NCBI RefSeq assembly: GCF_002252675.1
Contig: NZ_NQKY01000015.1
Location: forward strand, 1 to 64,000
Reading direction: 5' to 3'
Source: Synechococcus sp. BO 8801
Lineage (GTDB): Bacteria; Cyanobacteriota; Cyanobacteriia; PCC-6307; Cyanobiaceae
DNA length: 64,000 nt
The notes below the pieces were generated by a model. That model was given only the letters and a program-made list of their open reading frames with translations, was not told the DNA's origin and made no database searches. This document shows positions 39,871 through 50,059 of the stretch, piece by piece. The position numbers and the translations under genes were made by a program. The number at the start of each line of letters is the position of its first letter. The stretch's first letter is position 1.

Positions 39871-40412
39871 GCGAAGCCATCGGCGCACTCAATGCCCTGG
39901 GCGAGCTGCTGGCCAACGGCGTGCTCGCCTGGGGCCTGGCCGCCTGCGGCGTGGCCCAGCTCTCCAAGCTGCTGATTGAGCTGGTGGTGCACCGCCGCTG
40001 GCGCCCGGCGGTGCTGATCGAGACGGGCGGCATGCCGTCGAGCCACTCCTCCCTGATGACGGGCACCGCCGCGGGCCTGGGCTGGGAGCTGGGATTCGCC
40101 GATCCCCTGTTCGCCCTGGCGGCTGTGCTCTGCTTCGTCGTGCTCTACGACGCCAGCGGTGTGCGGCGGGCCGCCGGACTGACGGCCCAGCGGGTGAACG
40201 GACTCCCCGACGGTCTCTGGGACACCCTTCCCCAGGACGGCCCGCCGGAGGGGGCTCCGGTGCTGCGCCCCCTGAAGGAGAACCTCGGCCACACCCGCGC
40301 GGAGGTGCTGGTGGGCAGCCTGATCGGGCCCCTGGTGGCGCTGCCGGGCCTGGCCCTGCTCGGCTCGCCGCTGCAGATCGCCCAGGGCGCCGGCTGGCTG
40401 CCGCTGGGGTGA
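39867..40412 (+). CDS. DUF212/divergent PAP2-family membrane protein
   Basis: A 181-residue membrane protein matching the DUF212 (divergent PAP2) family: [12 protein letters not shown], then [27 protein letters not shown] and [23 protein letters not shown], and an [17 protein letters not shown] end. The PSSHS motif corresponds to the PAP2 phosphatase core, but activity is unproven. Its ATG lies in the crtE stop and its own stop overlaps the helicase gene (GTGA). Linkage with crtE makes a role in prenyl-phosphate metabolism plausible. Confidence 0.88.
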   Translation: MSEAIGALNALGELLANGVLAWGLAACGVAQLSKLLIELVVHRRWRPAVLIETGGMPSSHSSLMTGTAAGLGWELGFADPLFALAAVLCFVVLYDASGVRRAAGLTAQRVNGLPDGLWDTLPQDGPPEGAPVLRPLKENLGHTRAEVLVGSLIGPLVALPGLALLGSPLQIAQGAGWLPLG

Positions 40413-41869
40413 GCGATCACGACGGCCTGAGCGACGACCAGCAGCAGGCGGCCGCCGCCTTCGCCGACTGGCTCGGGGCCCCGGCCGACGGGGTGCCCTT
40501 CGTGCTGGAGGGCTACGCCGGCACCGGCAAGACCTTCCTGTCGATGCGGTTCCTGGCCCAGGCGGAGCGGGCCGGTCTCTGCTGGACCGTGGTCGCCCCC
40601 ACCCACAAGGCGGTGGGCGTGCTGCGCCACCACCTCGCCCTGGCGGGTCTGCACCCCACCTGGTACCCCTCCACCATCCACCGCCTGCTGCGGCTCAAGC
40701 TGAAGCGGCAGGGGGACCGGGAGCGCTGCGAGGAGACGCTCCAGACCGCCCTGGCGCTGGAGAACCTCGGGCTGGTGCTGATCGATGAGGCCTCGATGGT
40801 GGATGGCGGCCTGCTGGAGATCACCCTGCGCTGCGCCCAGGCCTACCGCACCCGGCTGGTGTTCGTGGGGGATCCGGCCCAGCTGCCGCCGGTGGGGGAG
40901 GAGCGCAGTCCGGTGTTCGCCCTCGGGCGGGCCCGGCGGGTGGCCCTGACCCACGTGGTCCGCCACGGGGGCCCGGTGCTGCGCCTGGCCCGCGGCCTGC
41001 GGGAAGGGGCCCTGCCCTGCCGCCGGCCGCCGCTGCTGGATCCGGTGCGCACCACCGAGGGCCGGGTGTCGCTGCTGGGGCGGACCGACTGGCTGGCGGC
41101 CGCCCAGGAAGGCCTGCGCCGCAGCGCCGAAGCCGATGATCCCGACCTGGCCCGGATCCTCTGCTACACCAACCGCTCCCTGGAGCGGCTGGTGCCGATC
41201 GCCCGCCGCGCCCTGCACGGCGCCATGGCCGACCAGCTGCCGGTGCTCCCCGGAGAGGTGCTCATCACCCGCACGGCCGTGATGGCGCCGGCCTGCCGGG
41301 AGGGGGACGCCGCCGCCGAGGAGCCGGACCTGCTGCTGGGCAGCAACCGGGAGCTGGTGGTGCGGGACGTGCGGCCCGACCGCTGCGATCTGGCCGAGTT
41401 CGGGGTGGATGCCTGCCACGGCCCTGCGGTGATCGACACCCTCAACGCCACCGTGGAGTCGGGGGAGGCCCAGCTCAACCTGCGCCTGCTGCCGCCGATC
41501 GGCAGCGCGGCGCGGGCCTGCCTGGATGGGGTGCTGGAGCGGCTGCGGCTGCAGGCCAGGGAGGCGGGCCAGAAGGACGGCAAGGCCCTCTGGCGCCGCT
41601 TCTTCCTGGTGCGCGACGCCTTCGCCTCCCTCGGACCGGCGGCCGTGCTCACCGTCCATCGCAGCCAGGGCAGCACCTTCGGCGAGGTGTTCATCGACGA
41701 GGACGTCTTCTGGCCCCGGGACCTGCCGCTGCGCCAGCGGCTGGTCTACGTGGCGGTGAGCCGGGCCAGCCAGGCGGTGACCCTGATGGCGGGGGCCGCA
41801 GACCCCGGCGAGCGGGAGCGCTGGGACCGCTGGCTGCGGGACACCGGCGGCAACGCCGCCGACGCCTGA
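40409..41869 (+). CDS. RecD-like/Dda-like SF1 DNA helicase
   Basis: A 486-residue SF1 helicase. Walker A is GYAGTGKTFLSMRFL near residue 35, motif Ia is VVAPTHKAVGVL, Walker B is LVLIDEASMVDGGLL, motif III is VFVGDPAQLPPVGEE, and the C-terminal UvrD-like part has VLTVHRSQGSTFGEVFID and RLVYVAVSRASQAV. The layout is like phage Dda or RecD2 without the N-terminal domains. Start is GTG at 40409, overlapping the DUF212 stop. The gene is coupled to crtE by position only; no functional link is evident. Confidence 0.88.
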   Translation: MSDHDGLSDDQQQAAAAFADWLGAPADGVPFVLEGYAGTGKTFLSMRFLAQAERAGLCWTVVAPTHKAVGVLRHHLALAGLHPTWYPSTIHRLLRLKLKRQGDRERCEETLQTALALENLGLVLIDEASMVDGGLLEITLRCAQAYRTRLVFVGDPAQLPPVGEERSPVFALGRARRVALTHVVRHGGPVLRLARGLREGALPCRRPPLLDPVRTTEGRVSLLGRTDWLAAAQEGLRRSAEADDPDLARILCYTNRSLERLVPIARRALHGAMADQLPVLPGEVLITRTAVMAPACREGDAAAEEPDLLLGSNRELVVRDVRPDRCDLAEFGVDACHGPAVIDTLNATVESGEAQLNLRLLPPIGSAARACLDGVLERLRLQAREAGQKDGKALWRRFFLVRDAFASLGPAAVLTVHRSQGSTFGEVFIDEDVFWPRDLPLRQRLVYVAVSRASQAVTLMAGAADPGERERWDRWLRDTGGNAADA

Positions 41870-41950
41870 AGCGGAGGGGGACCGGTGCGTGCGCAAAAGG
41901 GACCGACCCGTTACCCTCATCACTACCGACTCGTGCTGGGCGCCTGATTC

Positions 41951-42301
41951 GTGCTGGAATCCCGTCCCCCGTCCGCGACCCCCGGCATGGCGCTTCCCCA
42001 GGCGGGACCGATGGCCATGATCGCCACCACCCCGGCCACGGACGGGCAGGCGGTCGGCACCAGAGCCGCCGGCGGATCCGGCGGCGGTGAACTGCTGACG
42101 GATGTGGGGGCCCTGGCGATCGCTGCGGCCCTGGTCGGCTTGGTCGTGCTGGTGCGGCGCTGGCTGATGCTGCGCTCCCGCCAGCCCCTGCCTGGCCTGC
42201 CGAAGGAGCGGGTGCTGCCCCTCTCCCGCCACGGCGCCCTGCACGACCCCAAGTATCTGGGCCGGATCCTGGAGGCCGAGGAGCCACCGACGGGCCCCTG
42301 A
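41951..42301 (+). CDS. Small single-helix membrane protein, hypothetical
   Basis: A frame of 116 residues from GTG at 41951. Residues ~50-70 form a membrane helix (LLTDVGALAIAAALVGLVVLVRRWLML), flanked by a low-complexity Ala/Thr/Gly N terminus and a basic C-terminal tail ending HDPKYLGRILEAEEPP. No family recognised. The start is uncertain: in-frame ATGs at about 41987 and 42011 would leave the helix intact. The ordered C-terminal tail makes it more credible than other short frames nearby. Confidence 0.55.
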   Translation: MLESRPPSATPGMALPQAGPMAMIATTPATDGQAVGTRAAGGSGGGELLTDVGALAIAAALVGLVVLVRRWLMLRSRQPLPGLPKERVLPLSRHGALHDPKYLGRILEAEEPPTGP

Positions 42302-42305
42302 GCAC

Positions 42306-42992
42306 TCACCCCGCCCGCAGGCCTTCCACCCCCTGCCAGCCGAGGTAGATCGCCAGGCCGAAGCAGATGGCCGCCACGATCAGTTCGGCGTTATCGAACA
42401 GCCAGAGCTTGCCCGCCTGGAGCACCGGCAGCAGCCGCTCCTGACCCACCAGCACCAGCCCCGCCAGGGGCAGCAGCAGCAGGGTGCCGGAGAACAGGCT
42501 GAAGACCGCCGTGGTCAGCACCTCCCGGGGCCGGCTCAGCCCGGCCTCCAGCAGGCTGGCGGCGGTGCGGGCATAGAGGAAAAGGTCGTCCGGGCTGGAC
42601 ACCTGCACGGCGGCGCTGAGGCCGAGCAGGAGCGGCAGGGGCAGGGCGCAGAAGCCGTCCAGCCGGCGGGTCCAGCCGGGGGGACCGCCCCCCTGGCGGC
42701 TGCTCAGCAGACCGTTGAGGCCCAGGGCCAGCAGACCGCCCGCCCCCAGCAGGTCGAGGCCGGTGCGCTGGTCAGTGCCCCGCTCCATCGTGAGCAGCAG
42801 GCCGTGGCCCACGGTCAGCAGCAGGGCGATGGCCGCCGCGGAGGTGAGCAGCCAGCCGATCACGAACCAGCTGCCGCGGCGGAGCGGGCTGGGGCCCAGC
42901 AGGATCAGCAGCAGCAGGCCGATGTGCAGCGGACTGAAGCTGATCGCCAGGCCGAATCCGAACAGTTCACTCCAGAGGCTGGGGGTCGGCAT
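42306..42992 (-). CDS. GAP/LysE-like small-molecule membrane transporter
   Basis: A 228-residue membrane protein with about six helices, resembling the GAP (Sap/SfLAP) family related to LysE exporters: LFGFGLAISFSPLHIGLLLLILLG at the start, SWFVIGWLLTSAAAI, and SSPDDLFLYARTAASLLEAG in the second half. In mycobacteria GAP proteins help export glycopeptidolipids; here the substrate is unknown. ATG at 42992. It ends four bases from the convergent small membrane protein gene. Confidence 0.7.
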   Translation of the reverse strand: MPTPSLWSELFGFGLAISFSPLHIGLLLLILLGPSPLRRGSWFVIGWLLTSAAAIALLLTVGHGLLLTMERGTDQRTGLDLLGAGGLLALGLNGLLSSRQGGGPPGWTRRLDGFCALPLPLLLGLSAAVQVSSPDDLFLYARTAASLLEAGLSRPREVLTTAVFSLFSGTLLLLPLAGLVLVGQERLLPVLQAGKLWLFDNAELIVAAICFGLAIYLGWQGVEGLRAG

Positions 42993-43032
42993 CCATGGGA
43001 GTCATGACGCCCCATTGTCCGGTGCTGGGGGT

Positions 43033-43317
43033 TCAGGTGCGGATCTCGAACCAGTCCGTGCCCGCCACGGCGACCTGGCCACTGGTGACGCCGCTCACCT
43101 GGGCGCCCTGGGGCCCCTTCTCGCACCAGAGACGCAGTTCCACCAGCCGGTCGGGCAGCCCCTCGGCCTCCACCTCCACCGACCCGTCAGGACGGTTGCG
43201 GACCCAGCCGCTGAGGCCGAGGTCGATGGCCTTCTGGCGGCAGCCCAGGCGGTATCCCACCCCCTGCACCTGACCACGGACGCTCATGCGCCAGCGCTCA
43301 TGGGTGGTGGCGGTCAC
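43033..43317 (-). CDS. acyP: Acylphosphatase
   Basis: A 94-residue acylphosphatase: RWRMSVRGQVQGVGYRLGCRQKAIDLGLSGWVRNRPDGSVEVEAEG contains the catalytic Arg (in GVGYR) and Asn (WVRN) of the family. It hydrolyses acyl phosphates such as 1,3-bisphosphoglycerate. I take GTG at 43317, which overlaps the cobB TGA (GTGA) and gives normal family length; the frame is open further up but that part is antisense to cobB coding. It ends the zwf-opcA-cobB unit. Confidence 0.92.
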   Translation of the reverse strand: MTATTHERWRMSVRGQVQGVGYRLGCRQKAIDLGLSGWVRNRPDGSVEVEAEGLPDRLVELRLWCEKGPQGAQVSGVTSGQVAVAGTDWFEIRT

Positions 43318-44789
43318 CCGGAGACTGGGTTGCAGGAAACGGCGTTCCTCGGCAGCGGCACGGCGCTGGCGGCGGATCTGGCCAGTCTCGAGGGAATCGC
43401 CGGGCATCCAGCCCAGTGGAGGTGCAGCCAGGTGGCGTGAACGGTCGGCGCGCTCCATCCTTCGATCCTCCCGGGTGATCCCCATCCTTTAAGTTGCCAC
43501 AGGCTCTCGGCCTCTGCCAACACCTCTGCGCCCGAAGGCTGTGGCAGCAGCTGCCAGCGGTGGAACTCATGGCCGCAGAGGGATTCACCGCGACGCACCA
43601 GCAGTCCGTCGGCCACCGGTACGGCCTGGCGGTAGCCGAGGCTGAGGGGTCCCCGGCGGGCGCGGAAGGGGAGCAGGCCGGCCATGGGGTGGGGCAGGCC
43701 GTCCGGGTCCTCCAGCTCCCGGCCCAGCAGCAGAAGACCGCCGCATTCGGCCACGATCGGCAGGCCGGCCCGGGCGGCGGCCCGGAGGGATCCGAGGCTG
43801 CGGCGGCTGGCCGCCAGACGGGGGGCATGGAGTTCGGGGTAGCCGCCGGGCAGCAGCACCGCCCGGCAGTCCGGGGGGAGGGGATCGTCGGCCAGGGGGC
43901 TCCAGGGCACGGGGCTGAGGCCGCAGGCCTGGAGCAGCTCCTGGGCTTCCGGGTAGCGGAAGTGGAAGGCCGCATCGCTGGCGATCGCCACCGGCAGGCG
44001 GGTTCCGGCCCCGGCGGCTACCGAAGACCCGGCGGCCCCGGCGGGGGCCGGCTCCGGCGGGACCCGGTCGAGGCACCAGCGGATCGGATCGCGCCGTTCC
44101 GGCGCCGGCTCAGGCGGTGCCAGCAGCGGCCACAGCCGGTCCAGGTCGAGGTGCTCCTCAGCCAGGGCGGCCCAGATCTTCTGGCGCTCCCCCAGGTCGC
44201 CCAGCTCGCCCGGGGTGAGCAGGCCCAGGTGGCGGGAGGGCAGCTCCAGGCTGGGATGGCTGGGCAGCACCCCCAGCAGGGGCACCTCGATGGTGGCCAG
44301 GGCCTCGGCCAACAGCAGCCGGTGCCGTTCGCTGCCGACCCGGTTCAGCACCACCCCCGCCAGGCTCACCCGGGGCGGGCCGTGGTCGCGGAAGCCGCGC
44401 ACCAGGGCCGCCAGGCTGCCGGCCTGGCGCGACGCCTCCACCACCAGCACCACCGGCAGCCCCAGCAGGGCCGCCACGGCGGCGGAACTGCCCTCACTGC
44501 CGGAGCCGCGGCCGTCGAACAGGCCCATCACCCCCTCCACCAGCACCCGTCCGGCCCGGCCGCCGTGCCAGCGGTAGCTGCGCCGCACCCACTCCTCGCC
44601 GCAGAGCAGGGGGTCGAGGTTGCGGCAGGGGCGGCCCGCCACCGCCCCCAGCAGCTGGGGGTCGAGGTAGTCGGGACCCACCTTGAAGGGCTGGATGGTC
44701 TCCCCCCGCGCCCGGGCCACGGCCGCCAGGCTGAGGCTCAGCAGGGTCTTGCCGCTGCCGCTGCAGGGGGCCGCGATCAGGCAGCTCAT
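43314..44789 (-). CDS. cobB: Cobyrinate a,c-diamide synthase CobB/CbiA
   Basis: 491 residues: an N-terminal dethiobiotin-synthetase-like ATPase (LIAAPCSGSGKTLLSLSL, FKVGPDYLDP, VEGVMGLFDG) and a C-terminal class I glutamine amidotransferase domain (CRAVLLPGGYPELHAPRL, AECGGLLLLGRELED with the catalytic Cys, and GHEFHRWQL). It amidates cobyrinic acid for (pseudo)cobalamin synthesis. No cobalamin riboswitch was seen upstream. The gene lies 37 bases after opcA and overlaps the acylphosphatase gene, suggesting transcription with zwf-opcA. Confidence 0.94.
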   Translation of the reverse strand: MSCLIAAPCSGSGKTLLSLSLAAVARARGETIQPFKVGPDYLDPQLLGAVAGRPCRNLDPLLCGEEWVRRSYRWHGGRAGRVLVEGVMGLFDGRGSGSEGSSAAVAALLGLPVVLVVEASRQAGSLAALVRGFRDHGPPRVSLAGVVLNRVGSERHRLLLAEALATIEVPLLGVLPSHPSLELPSRHLGLLTPGELGDLGERQKIWAALAEEHLDLDRLWPLLAPPEPAPERRDPIRWCLDRVPPEPAPAGAAGSSVAAGAGTRLPVAIASDAAFHFRYPEAQELLQACGLSPVPWSPLADDPLPPDCRAVLLPGGYPELHAPRLAASRRSLGSLRAAARAGLPIVAECGGLLLLGRELEDPDGLPHPMAGLLPFRARRGPLSLGYRQAVPVADGLLVRRGESLCGHEFHRWQLLPQPSGAEVLAEAESLWQLKGWGSPGRIEGWSAPTVHATWLHLHWAGCPAIPSRLARSAASAVPLPRNAVSCNPVSG

Positions 44790-44826
44790 GCGGTCGGCGG
44801 CATCGGCCGCTCCGGCGGAAGGTGCC

Positions 44827-46125
44827 TCAGCCTGGCAGCAGGCTCGCCGCCAGCGGGGCGGCCGCCGCCAGCAGCGGGGAGGTGGAATCGTGGCCCCCCG
44901 AGAGCAGGCGGGCCATCTCCATCTCCTCGCTCTCCTCGGGCAGGGGCACCACCCCCTCCGCCAGCTCCATGCTGGCCATGCCCCCGGACTCCAGGCGCAT
45001 GCAGCCGCCGGACTCCGAGCAGAGAATCACGCACAGGGGGGGCCGCTGCTGCGGTTCGCAGATCAGCCGCATGCCGACGATGGCGCCGGGGTGGGTCTTG
45101 GGCACGCCCATGGGCACGGGCATGAGGGTGAACTGGACGGCCACCCCGTCAGTGCGCTCAAACTCCGCCGTGATCCCCGGGCCGGGACCGTCCACCTCCA
45201 CCGTGTAACTGGTGATCAGGTGCCAGCCGAGGCGGTCGGCGATCCAGGCGGCCAGCAGCAGCCCCTTCACCGGATGGTCGCCCTCCACGTCGATGTCGAG
45301 CTGCACCACGTGACCGAGGGCATCGCGGCGGGACGGGGGATCGAACACCATGGCCAGGGATTCGCGCCAGGTGCGCAGCCGCAGCCAGTTGAGATCGTTG
45401 ACAGCCTGGCCGGCGCTGATCCGGGCCAGCATCAGATCGAGGCAGCGGCGCGGCTCCCCGAGGGAGCTGTCGATCACCAGCCGCCGGGGCAGCGGCGCCA
45501 GGGCCTCGAGCATCTCGGAGGGCTCATCCAGGCTGCTGTTCCACCACACCCAGCAGGGCAGGGAGTCGTCCACCAGGGAGACGATCAGATCGAGGCTCTG
45601 CTTGAGGGCCCCCATGCCGCCGCGCAGCACCACCACGTCGCCGCAGGCGGCGCCGGCGCCGCCCTCCTCCGGCAGCGGGCAATAGGCCGCCACCAGGGTC
45701 TCGAGCGGATGGCCCGGGTCGAGGGTGGGGGCCAGGGTGATCAGGCGCCGCGGCATGTGGGCGCTGATGGCGCTCTCCACGAACTGGCCGCGCAGGTCCT
45801 CGGGCCGGTGGTTCCCTTCCTTCTGGCCGATGGCCCAGGCCAGGCGGGGATCCATGGGCGCCGTGCTGTACGGCAGACCGGTCTCGGGCACGGCCTGGCG
45901 GGCCGCCTCCAGCAGCTCGGCGCGCAGCAGGCCGGTGATCGGCCCGTCGACCCGGCCGATGCGGACCATCTGCTGCTCCAGCCAGGAGGGCTCCCAGACC
46001 ACCAGGGTGAAGGTGGCGGCCCCGGTGGAGCCCTCCAGGTCATGGGTCCAGAGGCGATGCAGGTAGGGGTTGACCTCCTCGGGCGGCAGATCGAGGGGGG
46101 CCTGGAGGGTGAGCTGGGGAGCCAT
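44827..46125 (-). CDS. opcA: Glucose-6-phosphate dehydrogenase assembly protein OpcA
   Basis: A 432-residue OpcA protein, required for oligomerisation and redox activation of G6PDH in cyanobacteria. The N-terminal third has LWTHDLEGSTGAATFTLVVWEP, the middle has VDDSLPCWVWWNSSLDEPSEM, and the C-terminal domain has MRLICEPQQRPPLCVILCSESGGC with clustered cysteines that could be redox active. It sits immediately after zwf with a 72-base gap, the usual arrangement. ATG at 46125. Confidence 0.95.
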   Translation of the reverse strand: MAPQLTLQAPLDLPPEEVNPYLHRLWTHDLEGSTGAATFTLVVWEPSWLEQQMVRIGRVDGPITGLLRAELLEAARQAVPETGLPYSTAPMDPRLAWAIGQKEGNHRPEDLRGQFVESAISAHMPRRLITLAPTLDPGHPLETLVAAYCPLPEEGGAGAACGDVVVLRGGMGALKQSLDLIVSLVDDSLPCWVWWNSSLDEPSEMLEALAPLPRRLVIDSSLGEPRRCLDLMLARISAGQAVNDLNWLRLRTWRESLAMVFDPPSRRDALGHVVQLDIDVEGDHPVKGLLLAAWIADRLGWHLITSYTVEVDGPGPGITAEFERTDGVAVQFTLMPVPMGVPKTHPGAIVGMRLICEPQQRPPLCVILCSESGGCMRLESGGMASMELAEGVVPLPEESEEMEMARLLSGGHDSTSPLLAAAAPLAASLLPG

Positions 46126-46197
46126 GGGCGCGGAAGGGGGCGGGGATCGCTGGGCTGCGGAAGGGGAAAGGGGGCGCGGGGGCCCTGGAGCCGGGCG

Positions 46198-47721
46198 TCA
46201 GGGACGCCGCCAGATCAGGCCGTCACTGGCCAGGAGGCCATCGGCGGCGGTGGGCCCCCAGGTGCGGGCCTCGTAGGGCTGGACCGGCAGCTGCCAGGGG
46301 GATTCCTCGATCAGGGACAGCAGCGGCGTGTACAGCCGCCAGGCCGCCTCCACCTCGTCGCTGCGGGTGAACAGGGTCGGATCGCCCAGCATCGCGTCGG
46401 CCAGCAGCCGCACGTAGCCCTCGTCGGAGGGCTCGCCGAAGGATTCGTCGTAGCTGAAGGCCATGTCGACCGGCCGGCTGCGCATCCCGGAGCCGGGGGC
46501 CTTGACCTCGAACTTGAACTCGGCGCCCTCGTCGGGCTGGATGCGCAGGATCAGCTGGTTGGGGGTGGGGGCGCCACCGGCGGCGTCGAACAGGTGCACC
46601 GGGGCCTCCCGGAAGGTGAGCACCACCTCGCTGAGGCGCTTCGGCAGCCGCTTGCCGGTGCGCAGGTAGAAGGGCACCCCCTGCCAGCGCCAGTTGTTGA
46701 TGGCCACCTTCATGGCCACATAGGTTTCCGTGGTGCTGTTGGCGTTCACCCCGGGCTCCTGGCGGTAGCCGGGCAGGGGCCGGGCCAGGCTGCCGCCGGC
46801 GGCGTACTGGCCCCGCACGCAGCACTTCCAGGGCTCCTCCTCGTTGGCCAGGCTGGCCGACTGCAGCACCTTGGCCTTCTCGTTGCGGATGGCCTCCGGA
46901 TCGAAGCGGCCGGGGGCCTCCATGGCGGTGAGGGCCAGGATCTGGGTGAGGTGGTTCTGCACCATGTCCCGCAGGGCGCCGGACGACTCGTAGTAGCCGG
47001 CCCGCTCCTCCACCCCCACGGTTTCGGCCGCGGTGATCTGGACGCTGGAGATGTAGTTGCGGTTCCAGATCGGCTCGAAGATCGTGTTGGCGAAGCGCAG
47101 CACCAGGATGTTCTGGACCGTTTCCTTGCCCAGGTAATGGTCGATGCGGAACACCTGGCTTTCCTTGGCGCAGGCCTGCACCACCTTGTTGAGGGCCTGG
47201 GCGCTGGCGTAGTCGCGGCCGAAGGGCTTCTCGATCACCACCCGGCTGCGCTCGGCATCGGCCAGCAGGCCGGCACCGGCCAGGGCGCGGCAGCCGCTGC
47301 CGTAGAACTCCGGCGAGACCGAGAGATAGAAGGTGCGGTTGCCCCGGGTGGCCCGCAGCCGGTCGATGCTCTCCAGCCGCTGGCCGAGGCGCACCAGGTG
47401 GTCGGGCTGCTGCAGGTCGACCGGCTCGTAGAAGAGGCCCTGGGCGAACTGCTCCCAGGCGGTGCGATGGGAGGCGATCTCATCGGCCAGGGCGGCCCCC
47501 ATCTTCTCGCGGAACTCCTCATCGCTCCAGGGCCTTCGGGCGCAGCCGAGCACGGCGAACTCGCTGGGCAGCCGTCGCTGGCGGAACAGCTCGAACAGCG
47601 CCGGGATCAGCTTGCGGTGGGTGAGATCACCGCTGGCCCCGAAGATGACGATGCACTGGGGCGAGATCACCCGCTCCTGGCGCAGACCAACCCGCAGCGG
47701 GTTGGTGAGGATGGCGGTCAT
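46198..47721 (-). CDS. zwf: Glucose-6-phosphate 1-dehydrogenase Zwf
   Basis: 507 residues. It oxidises glucose 6-phosphate with NADP+, the entry to the oxidative pentose phosphate pathway used in the dark. Seen: VIFGASGDLTHRKLIPALFEL for the NADP fold, FRIDHYLGKETVQNILVLRF with the catalytic His and Lys near residue 200, and KVAINNWRWQGVPFYLRTGKRLPKR. It heads a likely operon zwf-opcA-cobB-acylphosphatase on the minus strand. A hairpin terminator separates it from petH upstream. Confidence 0.97.
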   Translation of the reverse strand: MTAILTNPLRVGLRQERVISPQCIVIFGASGDLTHRKLIPALFELFRQRRLPSEFAVLGCARRPWSDEEFREKMGAALADEIASHRTAWEQFAQGLFYEPVDLQQPDHLVRLGQRLESIDRLRATRGNRTFYLSVSPEFYGSGCRALAGAGLLADAERSRVVIEKPFGRDYASAQALNKVVQACAKESQVFRIDHYLGKETVQNILVLRFANTIFEPIWNRNYISSVQITAAETVGVEERAGYYESSGALRDMVQNHLTQILALTAMEAPGRFDPEAIRNEKAKVLQSASLANEEEPWKCCVRGQYAAGGSLARPLPGYRQEPGVNANSTTETYVAMKVAINNWRWQGVPFYLRTGKRLPKRLSEVVLTFREAPVHLFDAAGGAPTPNQLILRIQPDEGAEFKFEVKAPGSGMRSRPVDMAFSYDESFGEPSDEGYVRLLADAMLGDPTLFTRSDEVEAAWRLYTPLLSLIEESPWQLPVQPYEARTWGPTAADGLLASDGLIWRRP

Positions 47722-47826
47722 GGGGAGGGCGTCCGGTCATCCCTGGTTTAACGGCGGCGCAGGCATCCCGCTGCATCGCTGCGACAGGGAGCCTGCCGGT
47801 GTGAGCATTCTCGGATCGTCAGCCAT

Positions 47827-47853
47827 GAAAAAGGCCCGCCGGAAGCGGGCCTT
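47827..47853 (-). terminator. Rho-independent terminator after petH
   Basis: A perfect nine-base inverted repeat AAGGCCCGC / GCGGGCCTT with a five-base loop. On the minus strand it is followed by a T-run (CCTTTTTC), the textbook intrinsic terminator form. It lies 36 bases after the petH stop and 105 bases before the zwf start, so it should end petH transcription and keep zwf separately controlled. Confidence 0.88.
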
Positions 47854-47888
47854 GCAACGGGGGCGGTGTGCCCCGGGGTGCGATCGGC

Positions 47889-49151
<1,263 letters not shown>

Positions 49152-49156
49152 TTAGT

Positions 49157-49807
49157 TTGTGTTCCGTCGCACCAATCCCGGTGCCGACCGCTGCCACCCT
49201 CACGCAAGCCCCGAGCGAGCTCCGATCCGTCTTGGCACAGCTTCTGGCGTCGTTTCCCCGCCCCGTGCACCTCCCTTCCACTGAGGCCATGGTCGCCAGC
49301 GAGGCCAGTTGTGCCCTCGACACGATCCAGCAGGAGATGGAGCGTCTCCCCCAGGGCACCCGGCGCCTGGCGGTGCAGCTGCGCCTCGATCTCCCCCCCG
49401 AGTGGATCTGGTCGGTTCTCACCGACTACGACCATCTCGATCGCTTCATTCCCAATCTCGCCAGCTCCCGCCAGCTCTGGCGCCGCGGCAATCTGGTCGC
49501 CCTGGAGCAGGTGGGCACCCAGCAGTTCTGCGGTCTGCGCTTCAGTGCCCGCGTCCAGCTGGAGCTCAGCGAAGAGCCGGAGCAGGGTCGCCTGGCCTTC
49601 CGCATGCTGGAGGGCGATTTCCGCTGCTTCCAGGGCGTCTGGCAGGTGGGCGCCGACGACACCAGCACCTGGCTCCTCTACGACCTCACCGTGCAGGGCA
49701 AGCCGGGCATGCCGATCGGCCTGATCGAGCAGCGGCTCAAGGAGGATCTGGCCAGCAACCTGCGGGGCGTGCAGCGGGAAGCCCAGCGCCGCGCCCAGCA
49801 GCTCTGA
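49157..49807 (+). CDS. SRPBCC (cyclase/dehydrase-like) family protein
   Basis: 216 residues from GTG at 49157. Residues ~70-205 form a START/SRPBCC fold: RRLAVQLRLDLPPEWIWSVLTDYDHLDRFIPNLASSRQLW, then QQFCGLRFSARVQLELSE and LLYDLTVQGKPGMPIGLIEQRLKEDLASNLRGV. Such proteins bind hydrophobic ligands; the cyanobacterial members have no settled role. The N-terminal ~45 residues are variable and ATG at 49289 is a possible later start. The gene is divergent from petH across ~65 bases. Confidence 0.8.
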   Translation: MCSVAPIPVPTAATLTQAPSELRSVLAQLLASFPRPVHLPSTEAMVASEASCALDTIQQEMERLPQGTRRLAVQLRLDLPPEWIWSVLTDYDHLDRFIPNLASSRQLWRRGNLVALEQVGTQQFCGLRFSARVQLELSEEPEQGRLAFRMLEGDFRCFQGVWQVGADDTSTWLLYDLTVQGKPGMPIGLIEQRLKEDLASNLRGVQREAQRRAQQL

Positions 49808-49871
49808 GGCCCTTCGCCATCCGGCCCTGATGCCAGCGGCATGGCGAGGGAGCAGCTGAACAGCACCCCTG

Positions 49872-49909
49872 AAAAAATGGCCCGGCTCAGGACGAAACCG
49901 TCCCGAGCC
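49872..49909 (-). terminator. Rho-independent terminator after tRNA-Glu
   Basis: An 11-base stem with one wobble pair (arms at 49884-49894 and 49899-49909, four-base loop) followed on the minus strand by six T residues (49877-49872). It begins 14 bases after the tRNA 3' end. It could also partly act on read-through from the plus-strand SRPBCC gene, but the T-run favours the minus strand. Confidence 0.75.
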
Positions 49910-49922
49910 CGGAACCGATGCA

Positions 49923-49995
49923 TACCCCCAAGGGGATTCGAACCCCTGTCGCCTCCGTGAAAGGGAGGTGTCCTAGGCCTCTAGACGATGGGGGC
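49923..49995 (-). tRNA. trnE: tRNA-Glu (anticodon UUC)
   Basis: A 73-base cloverleaf on the minus strand. The acceptor arms are GCCCCCA and TGGGGGT with a G:T first pair and discriminator A. The anticodon stem CCTCC/GGAGG encloses the loop CTTTCAC with anticodon TTC. The T arm is CAGGGGTTCGAATCCCCTT. CCA is not encoded. In cyanobacteria tRNA-Glu(UUC) serves both translation and tetrapyrrole (ALA) synthesis. It is followed by an intrinsic terminator. Confidence 0.96.
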
Positions 49996-50059
49996 GAGGC
50001 CACAGCCGGCTTGGCGCCGATCTGATGTGCTGGACGCTACGGGCCGGAGGGACCCTTCG

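Noticed and set aside
44790-44826. Possible cobalamin riboswitch upstream of cobB.
   Set aside because: Only 37 bases separate opcA and cobB, too short for the element, and no B12-box is visible.
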